64,000 bases of DNA from Onchidella celtica. Lineage: Eukaryota > Mollusca > Gastropoda > Systellommatophora > Onchidiidae. Positions 42,501-51,500 of this stretch are shown here, in pieces. The stretch spans positions 62,720,542 to 62,784,541 of the forward strand of contig OZ007569.1 of NCBI GenBank assembly GCA_963931925.1, read 5' to 3'. The stretch's first letter is position 1. Every line of letters begins with the position of its first letter. Below the pieces are notes generated by a model. It was not told the origin of the DNA, ran no database searches, and saw nothing but the letters and a program-made list of their open reading frames with translations. The translations under genes were made by a program, and so were the position numbers.

Positions 42501-45500
42501 TCTCCTCTTGCTGCTGCCTCCTCCACATCTGCCGCTAGCTGTTCCATGGCTTCTCGTTTATCTTTCTTTACTAGTCTCTTCACTTTCTTATTTAACTCTG
42601 TGTAGCTATGTTGGTACCTCTCTTTCAGCCTTTCCGATTTCACTTGTAGGAGTTTCTTTTTCATGACTTTCCTCTCCTCAATCACATCCCATGTTCTTTG
42701 TTGGATCCACTCCTTGCTTTTCCCTTTCTCATTAAATCCAAGGCAGGCTACACTGCTTTCTGTGTACACTGTAGTTACTCTTTTCCACTCTGAATCGATT
42801 CCTCTTTCATTAGGGTTGTTCTTATCAGACTCTCGTAGAGCCTGGAATCGGTTCTTGACTTGTATGTTGAAGGCATTTCTAACACTTGCATCTCTCAGTT
42901 TCTGAATATTAAGGTGTCTTTGCTTTGATGTCTTGATTCCGGTCTTGTTCAGTTTAATTTTGATAAGTGCTGCCACTAGATGGTGGTCGCTGGCTACGTC
43001 AGCTCCTCTTTTCACTTTCACATCTAGAAGGGATCGTCTCCACATACCGTTGATCATCAAATGGTCTATTTGGTTCTTGTCTCTTCCATTTGGAGAATTC
43101 CATGTGAGTTTGTGAATTTCTCTGTGTGTGAAAAGGGTCCCTCCGATGACTAAGTTGTTCAAGGCACAAAAATCCACAAGCCTTTCTCCATTGTCATTCC
43201 TTGTTCCAGTTCCATGTTTTCCCATTACTCTTTCATAATTTATATCATCTTTACCTACCTTAGCATTGAGGTCTCCCATGACAATGATGAGATCATGCCG
43301 TGGCGTCATGTCCATTTCCCCCTGGAGTTGTTCATAAAAGTCGTCTTTGTCTGTGTTGTCGTTTTCGTTGGTTGGTGCATAACATTGGATGACAGTGATG
43401 TTTGTGTGTCGTCCTTTCATCCTCATCCTCATCAGTCTGCTATTGACTGGTTTCCACTCCAACAAGCATTTGTCCAGTCCTTTCTTTAGGATGATGGCTA
43501 CTCCTCCATGATGTTGGTCATCCTCTCTTCCAGAGTAGAGAACGGTTTCTCCAGTGGATGTTTTGCTCCTTCCAGATCCAGTCCATCTGCTCTCACTTAC
43601 ACCCAGGATGTGTAGGTTGTAGCGCCTCATCTCTGATGTTACTTGTGCTAACTTACCCGATTCATACATTGTTCTAACATTCCAGTATCCAATCCTGGTC
43701 TTGGTTTTGGCGGTGTTCAGTTCCTCCTTCATCCTGCTAGCAGTTTCCTTTCGGCTTTCACTACTTGCATTCATACGAGTCGCGAGGTACTCAGAAGGTC
43801 CATCACATCCAGAACGTTGGTTTTTCCATGTTGCTGTTTCCGTAACGATTTTTGTTTCTCCAAGTAAGGTCACCCCAACAAGGATTTCAGGGTAGGGTTG
43901 TTAGCCCTACGCCCAACCCCCGAACCTGGAGGGCCGGTCTGTTCAATCTTGTCTGGTCCTTCCCCCATGACCTGTCCAGCTTGCTTAAAGCTATCAGGGG
44001 CACGAGGCCTCCGCTGGCTTAGCTCCTGGGATCACTAGGACACGCAAGCCACTCCTCCACGTCAAGGCATGAACAATTGGAGCAGTCAAAGATATAAGGA
44101 AACAGTTTTTACCGTCTTGGCTACTTGTTAGACCAAGTATGTTTAAGCTTATACATTTTCTGTCGTCGGTGCACGATAGAGAACTACATTCGTTTGCACT
44201 GTTTTGCCATAATGTTCTAAACGAATACAATAATGTCGCTTTGTGACTTCTCCTGGCGAAGTCTGAAAACTAAATTCACCTTCGAGTGAAAGAATAAATT
44301 ATAGTGATATTTTCAATTGTAGTAAATTTACAACAGATAAAGGTGAGGAGAGATCGGTTATGTAGGGGGGGGGGGGGGGATTGAAAATGATGACTGTTGC
44401 TGGCAATTACAAGCTGTATTTGACTGTATACTACAATAAGTAAGTGTATAAATGCTGCAGGGAGCGGGGAGAGTTAACGATCATGCATTTTGTCTGTTTG
44501 TTTGTTTGTTTAATGTTTTCTAAGATTGTTCACATGATTCTTGTGTGTTTTTGAATTGGCCGCCAGGCCTATAATAAACTAAACTTGAAACTTGAGTGTA
44601 AACATTTGAAAATTGTTTTGCCTTTATGTTTAATCTTGACTTTCAGTGCATAGTTAATGAGACCATTAGAGGACACTTTATTTTCATGAGCTTTAGATTT
44701 ATTTTTGTACGAGTTTTATTTTGTGGGAAGTTTTCAACAGCTGTATGAAGGAATTTCAATTTATTTAGTAACTTATTTCTGAGTTGTTGATTCTAACATA
44801 CATGTCTAATATTGTAATGTCTCTGCAGGCACCCATATCTGAAGAGTTTATATTCAGAGCATGTATGCTGCCACTGCTAGTGCCTTTGTTTGGACCTGGA
44901 TGGTCCATATTGTTGAGCCCATTGTTTTTTGGTGTAGGTATGTACTTACACTATTTAGGATCTGCAGTAGACCACAGATTGAAGAAAGTAAAATGTATTT
45001 CGAGGGAATTAATTTATTTTTAATACAGTGTCCAACATGGGGTAACACATTTTCAAAGTGGGATTTCTGTCCCAGGCATCACATACATGTTGATATTCTT
45101 CATTGTGTGGTCTTGTGCAACTTAAACCAACCCTGTATTATTATCATTATCATATTATTTAAGTTTAGTTTTATTTCTTTCATTGAAATTTTCTGCTTTG
45201 TTTGATTACTTTGGTCATTTTTTCTGTGTAGGTTGAAGCTTTTCTTAGAGTGCCTTCAGCCAGTAGAAAAACAAAAAGTTATATGTTTGAAAATGAAGTC
45301 AGTATGTTTTTGCATATTATTTTGATTATCAGAAATGGATTTAATGACTGGCATGAAGTGTGAGGGAAGAAAAAAAAATGATAGCCAATTTTTGTTTAGC
45401 CTTACATTACATTGCTCATATAATACAGTGGAGCCCAAGTAAACCGAACTTTGGTAAATCGAGTTTCTTTTAAATAGAGGTGATTTTGAAATGAGGTTTT

Positions 45501-48500
45501 TTTTCCTTCTTTATCTCTATTAAAAAATTACTGCTATTTCGAGTTCGAACTGCCCCAATTCTGATAAATAGAGTTGATCGAGGGCTCTCATCCTCAATCA
45601 ACTCAGTGTAAAGTGTAAGTTAATGTAACTTCTGATTTCCAGCCCCGTAGCCGTGAAAACCAGTTTCCACAAACACGCTGACACAGGCCTGTTCAACAAC
45701 TCCACGCTCCCCAGCCATCGAGGGGGAGGGTAGAGGTGCCAAAAATGATGCAATGGGTAGGCTACAGAGCCTTCCTCTTACGTGTGTGTCCCGACCAAGC
45801 GAGAAACATGCGGTGGAGGGTGGCAGTGGTACGGGTCGGGGTCCCTGCACGCAGCGTGATTTTGTCCCAATGACCAATGATTGATATCACTATCAGCCAA
45901 CAATACAGTACGCGAGACGGTGCTCGCATTTTTTATTTATGGCCAGTGAATTAATCGATTGCTGACGTAATCACAACAGGTAGATCTACCGCCAAGACAC
46001 GGTATACCGTAGAACATAAATTACACACAGTTGAGCCGTGTGGTGTGCCCACCTTGCTCACATAGAGCCATTCTAATACACACTTGTGTAATGCTCGCTA
46101 AGCATCACAATCATGACTGTATTCAAAAGTAAACCGTTATGGTAAGGCCCTGGAGGAACAAAGACCTCACTTTCACGAGGTTCTTAGCACCTCAGTACTG
46201 CAAATACGTGGCTGCAGTGTTTACACATTCACCACACTATACTCGATGGGGAGGGGGGACGAGTACGGCATTGTTACACTGCGTAATAGTAATTCCACGC
46301 CACTGATAGCAAGGTGGGATAACGCAGTAGGCCTACAGTCTCGCATTTGAACATCGTACTATTTGTACACGGGAAAATGTCTTTATCGATTGATGACGTC
46401 ACACACAATACATGCGGCCAAGATAAAGACAGTTTGCTGACCAGCAGCTGCCACTAGTACCAGGTCTAGGCCATTCAATGTTGCTTTTTTTGTTTTACCG
46501 CTACAGTAGGGTCACTTCTAAAGAAAAAAATAATCGAAAGATCTCACGTTTTGTGTGTGTGTGTATGTGGGGGGCGGGGGGGCAAGACGAAGGGATATAA
46601 TTACGCGTATGGTATGGAGCAGACTGCAAAATAATGGTTATTTCTCTGCCCAAAGGTAAACCGAACTTTCGTAAATCGAAGTGTAATCCATTTCCCAGCG
46701 ACTTCGAATTATGCGGGCTCCACTGTACTTTGTAGTAGAATATGTTTTTTATGTTCTGCAACTTTCATTGTTGACATACTAATTTCTGTAGGCAATACTG
46801 TCAGTAATTTCCTTTAGAAGTAAACCACATCATATACCACATGTACTTTGATAAATTATAGTTTTATGTAACTCTTACAGCTTTTTTTTATATTTTGCAA
46901 TTCTGTCACGCTGTTTTACACATACTTTGTGTTGTGGTGTGTCTTCAGCTATTTGTATGGCGAGTCATTGTAGGTTTTCTTTGTTCTTGTAATATTTTTA
47001 GCTCACTTTCACCATATGATTGAAAAAGTTGCTCAAGGCCAACAAGAGGTGGGAGAAGCATTCAAGCAATCATGTGAGTATTTGCCCTTAGATTTTAAGC
47101 AACCACCACTGACAGTAAAATGATTAATCGTACTGCAATTGCTTCATTAATATCACATTTTGTCAAAACTCTATGGAAAAACAAGTTTTTTTTGTCAATC
47201 ACAGTGTTATACCAGTTGCCTTTTTGAGCAACACCTCCAACTCCAAAATTGGGCAATTTTCAGTAGAAACAGAAGACGACGACAACATTCTAAATTATGT
47301 GTAAATATATGTCTTACCATAGAACATAACAGGAATACAAACAACAAAAAAAAAAAATTACATTGCAATTGGGCTGTCTCAATTCTTTCTTTTCATATTA
47401 AATCATTTTTTTTCTTCCCATTATGAAATTGACCTCTTTGGACTTGGTCAGTTTGTGCATGAGATCACTGATGAGCTTTTTATGTGTTTGAGCCTAAGAA
47501 GTCCTGGTATTAGTTATGCTATAGGCATATTGAAAATTATTTGGCATTATCATATAATATATTTGAATGAAAAAGAATGTAGTGGTTATAATGTGAAAGA
47601 ACACTAACTACAGTAGTTAGTTTGTTATTCCCAGGAATTTAAGTTATTTCTACTTTGGTCTCAACTGAGCTAAAGAAAAGGATAATGTGATGATACTGCC
47701 AATAACATTTTCTCACTTTCTATTTCTGCAGTGTTTCAGCTGACATACACAACTGTATTTGGTGCTTATTCCGCCTTTTTATTCTTGAGAACAGGTTTGG
47801 AAGTTTATACATCCTAAAATATTTTATTTAATTTTCAGGCGTCTCTGATGCAAATTAAAAAAAATATATATATTACATGGTATTTTGATAATTTCATTCA
47901 GTAATTGTGAAAGTGATGCATATTGTGCATTTTTTGGTCAACTGCTTCAGATGGCTCAGCCTTGCAAATACCATTTGTTAACTGAAGGAAGACAGTTAGT
48001 TTGGAGATTAACTAAGATGTTTTACTAATTATACAGTGGAGAACGGTTGAACCGAAAATAGTGGTAAACTGAAAGAAAACAGGAATCCCCGATTTTTTTC
48101 CTCTTTATCTTTGCTAATAAACTAGCGCTAAACAGAAATAGCCCAACTGTTAAACCGAAGAGAAAGTTGCTGAATTCAGTGCCGCCAGTCCATTGTGATT
48201 TTAGCCATAGGCCGAGTCAGGTTACTGTACCATCCGCCCCTCCCCCGAAAAAAAAATTTCTGAGCAGAGCATGCTTCATTCTGCCAGGTCGTATAGGCCT
48301 ACATGGAAGCGGCAGCACTACAGGGGTAGGGGGAGAGGGAGGCCTATAGCCTCACTGGTCTGAAATCAAACGGCAGCCGGCAAGAAGTTAGGTGCACAGA
48401 ATTCAGAAAGACTATATGGTGTACTAGCTACTGCGGACACCGTAGTTCACGGCATCGTGTGTGGTAACGGTGACGAGATCAGCAGAACTGCATTTCATTA

Positions 48501-51500
48501 CTCAGGGATGTAAATCTTCCGTCTTTTCCGTCCAAAGCGCGGTTCCCGACTCCGCCCTTTCCGCCCAAAGCGCGATTGCCGACCGTCTGCCACCTTCCGC
48601 CAGTAGCACTTTTGTCCTCAAATCGGTCTACAGTTCTTTATATATATATACGACCCTTTTCGTCTTTGCAGACGGTCTTTGCAGCATTTTCTGACTTCAA
48701 GACAGATGCCGAGAGCAGCTCCTCTCATGACTAATCCGTCCGATATTCGATTTACATCTTCGGTCACAGAGTGAGCACATATACTCGCCTTCGTTTGTGA
48801 CTTCATTTGTCTTTTCCTTCCTTTTCTGTCTTTTTTCTTCCCTAATTTCTCTTTGATTTTTTTCAAATTTGGCAGCACCTTTCCTGACGGCTCCCTTCCA
48901 GGTCGTTCGATCTTCTGCCACATTTTCCCATGATTTTTCATCGATCCCAAAATCTTTCAGTGTGGTCCTGCAGATATCTTTGAAACATAGTTTTGGTCTA
49001 CCTCTTTGACGTTTTCCCTCTTTTAGCTCACCATACAGTATCTGCTTTGGGATTCTACTATCATCCATTCTTTTGACATGTCCTATCCACCTGAGTCGTC
49101 TTGTTCTCAGTGTTGCTTGAATTGAGGTGAGCTTTGCTCGTTTGAGAACTTCGCTGTTGGTGATTTTGTCCTGCCATCTGATGTCCATGATTTTCCGCAG
49201 GCAGCGAAGATGGAAGCTGTTTAATCTTTTTTCGTGTCTTGTATAGGTGGCAAACCAAGTAAGGTCTAATCGGGATCTTTTCGTGTAGAAGATTTCTTTT
49301 GTTGTTGCCTTTCACTTCCGTTGGCCTAGTGGTGTAGCCTCACTGCCTGTAGCGATGTTTCACATGCGGTTTCCGACATGGAATTTGGTGGTGGTGAGGC
49401 TAAAAGCCCTGCCACCTCTAGATTGGAATTTAAATATTTTTTCATTATGAATAAATTTGTTATACCACGTGCTATTGGCGCAGATGGCATGACTCTGAAG
49501 GAGTTCAGGTGGCAGTCGGCAAAGACTAGATCTAGAATCTAGAAAGCTAGATCTAAAGCTCTAGATGAGATCTCCAAGTTTAGATCTAATCTGGTCTAAA
49601 GCTTAAGAGAATCGACACATATGGGGATTTGGTATCAACTTCTTTTTACAGAAACTCAGCCAGGACAGTTATGGATTGTGCTTGTTTTGTTCTGGTAAAC
49701 TACTCTTCATCAGTCCCTCTATAAGACCATACATAAGTGTAATGGATCCAAAGTACCATCATCATCATCATTGCCTTTCTCACCCTGGATCAGGGTATAG
49801 GCCACCAACAAACACTTTCCATCCCTCTCTATCATGGGCCAGTCTCTTTACATTATTCCAAGTCTTTCCGCTTCGTTGCACATCATTTTCTCTGGCTCTT
49901 CTCCACGTTCCGCGCGGCCTTCCTCTTGATCTCTTGCCCTGGGGATTCCAATCCAATACCTTCTTCGTGATGCTGTTTCCTGGCCTCCTGAGAGTGTGGC
50001 CGATCCATCTCCATCGCCTCCTACCAATTTCCTCTCTGACTGGGCTCTGTCTTGTTCTTTTCCATACAATTTCATTGCTGACCTTGTCTGTCCATCTGAT
50101 CTTAAGTAGCTTCCTCAAACATCTGTTGATGAAAACTTGGATTCTCTTTATGCAGGCCTGGGACGCATTCCAAGTCTCACATCCATACAACAGGACTGAC
50201 TTCACGTTCGAGTTGAATATCCTCAGCTTTGTTTTTAGAGATATATCCTTGGTTCTCCAAATCTTGCTTAAGGACGTGAAAGCTGCCTGTGCCTTTCCAA
50301 TTCGTGCTTTGACTTCTGCCTCTGTTCCTCCCTTATTGTCAATGATACTACCAAGATAGCAGAAGGACTCTACATCTTCCAGTGGTTGATCTCCTACTCT
50401 GACTTGTGCGCTTGGGGGTGCAACAATTTTTAGGACCTTCGACTTCGCAGGATGTATCCTCAATCCAATAGATTCTGAAATTTTGTTTAGAGCTGTAGTC
50501 TTTGCTTGCATCTGGTCGTGTGTGTGCGACAATAGTGCCAAGTCATCTGCAAAATCTAGATCGTCCAGCTGTGTCCATGGGGTCCATTGTATGCCATTTC
50601 TTCCTCCACTGGTGGTTTCTTTCATAAGCCAATCAATCACCAGGACAAACAGAAATGGGGACAGCAAACAACCCTGCCTAACCCCAGTCTTGATATCAAA
50701 GCTGTCAGTAAGCTCGCCATCGTGTACGACTCTGCAACTTGTCCCCTCGTACATGCTCTTGATAAGGTTCACCATCTTCTCTGGGATTCCATAATGTCTC
50801 AATATTCTCCACAGTGTTTCTCTATCGATGCTATCAAAGGCCTTCTCGTAGTCAAGGAAGTTCACTATCAGTTGGGAGTTCCACTCTAGCCCTTCTATAA
50901 CTGTGCGTGTCAGATTCTTTCTTCTTATTGTCTTTCCCTTAATATAAAATGGATTTACTGTATAATTTTAATTTAATTACCAATATCAGGCTTTGTTCTT
51001 TTAAAACGGTTGGGATTAATTAGGTCTACACTAGATCTACATCTTAATAATTTTTTCTGTGCAGTTTCTGGGCATACCGCACAATTTCCTTCCATACTGT
51101 CGCCGGGTGTTTACATCCCTGTTTACTGTCCATCCACACTCACGTCTCTCTACTCTGAGATTTACCCACATTTGCCCGCATATCCATACTTTGTGTGTCC
51201 CTCGGCTTGAGCAATTGCCCATCCTCATCCTCAGTAAAAAACACAGAGCAATAGAGGTCGTTTTAGTCTCTTGGTTAAATGCACTTGCATTAATTTATCC
51301 TCTTGGATGGTGATTTGGGTTACCTTTCTTGAAACTGGCGTTTTTCAAGCCTCCTATCGGTAAACTGAAACTCTTTCTAAACCGAAAACAAACTCAAGGT
51401 CCCGCCGATTTCGTTTTAACCGTTGTTTACTGTATTTTATTTTCACCATGGTTTGGTATTACTCTTACTTGAAGCTGTGATGAAACTGCAATTCATCTCT

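Larger units (their letters stand above)
40761..44085 (-). mobile_element. Full-length RTE-like LINE, family B, intact
   Basis: The 3325-bp element is bounded by the 10-bp duplication TCAAAGATAT (40751-40760 and 44086-44095). It has a leader of about 210 bases with hairpins, one ORF, and a (TAG)n tail that starts at the stop codon itself, so there is essentially no 3' UTR. It is antisense to RCE1. Confidence 0.92.
36768..44597 (+). mobile_element. LINE 'C' (Jockey/CR1-like), split by two RTE insertions
   Basis: A 5'-truncated non-LTR element of about 2.8 kb net fills most of RCE1 intron 5. Its reverse transcriptase is in three pieces: 36795-37637, 39346-40760 and 44096-44245. The gaps are the RTE-A copy (37638-39333) and the RTE-B copy (40761-44085), each bounded by its own target duplication. 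Across the junctions the reading frame continues exactly. The 3' UTR ends near AATAAACTAAACTTGAAACTTG. The coding region has only one in-frame stop that I can see (before KSLYCAFVDFERAF), so the copy was young when hit. Confidence 0.85.
48503..51121. mobile_element. hAT-like DNA element nested in the Tigger copy
   Basis: Inverted 12-bp ends CAGGGATGTAAA (48503-48514) and TTTACATCCCTG (51110-51121). The flanks ATTACT and TTTACT match the uninterrupted target TGTACT in the sister copy, implying a 5-6 bp or decayed 8-bp duplication. It contains a LINE C-terminal fragment and a truncated RTE-A. Confidence 0.6.
48034..51432. mobile_element. Tigger/pogo-like element, copy 1, disrupted (RCE1 intron 8)
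   Basis: Ends CAGTGGAGAACGGTTGAACC and (reverse) CAGTAAACAACGGTTAAAAC are flanked by TA. Both arms align with the uninterrupted 821-bp copy at 62786-63606. The extra ~2.6 kb is a nested insertion. Confidence 0.8.

Noticed and set aside
49322-49440. tRNA-like SINE suggested by TTGGCCTAGTGGTGTAGC
   Set aside because: The A-box-like string is acceptable, but no proper B box follows and no SINE tail or duplication is visible.
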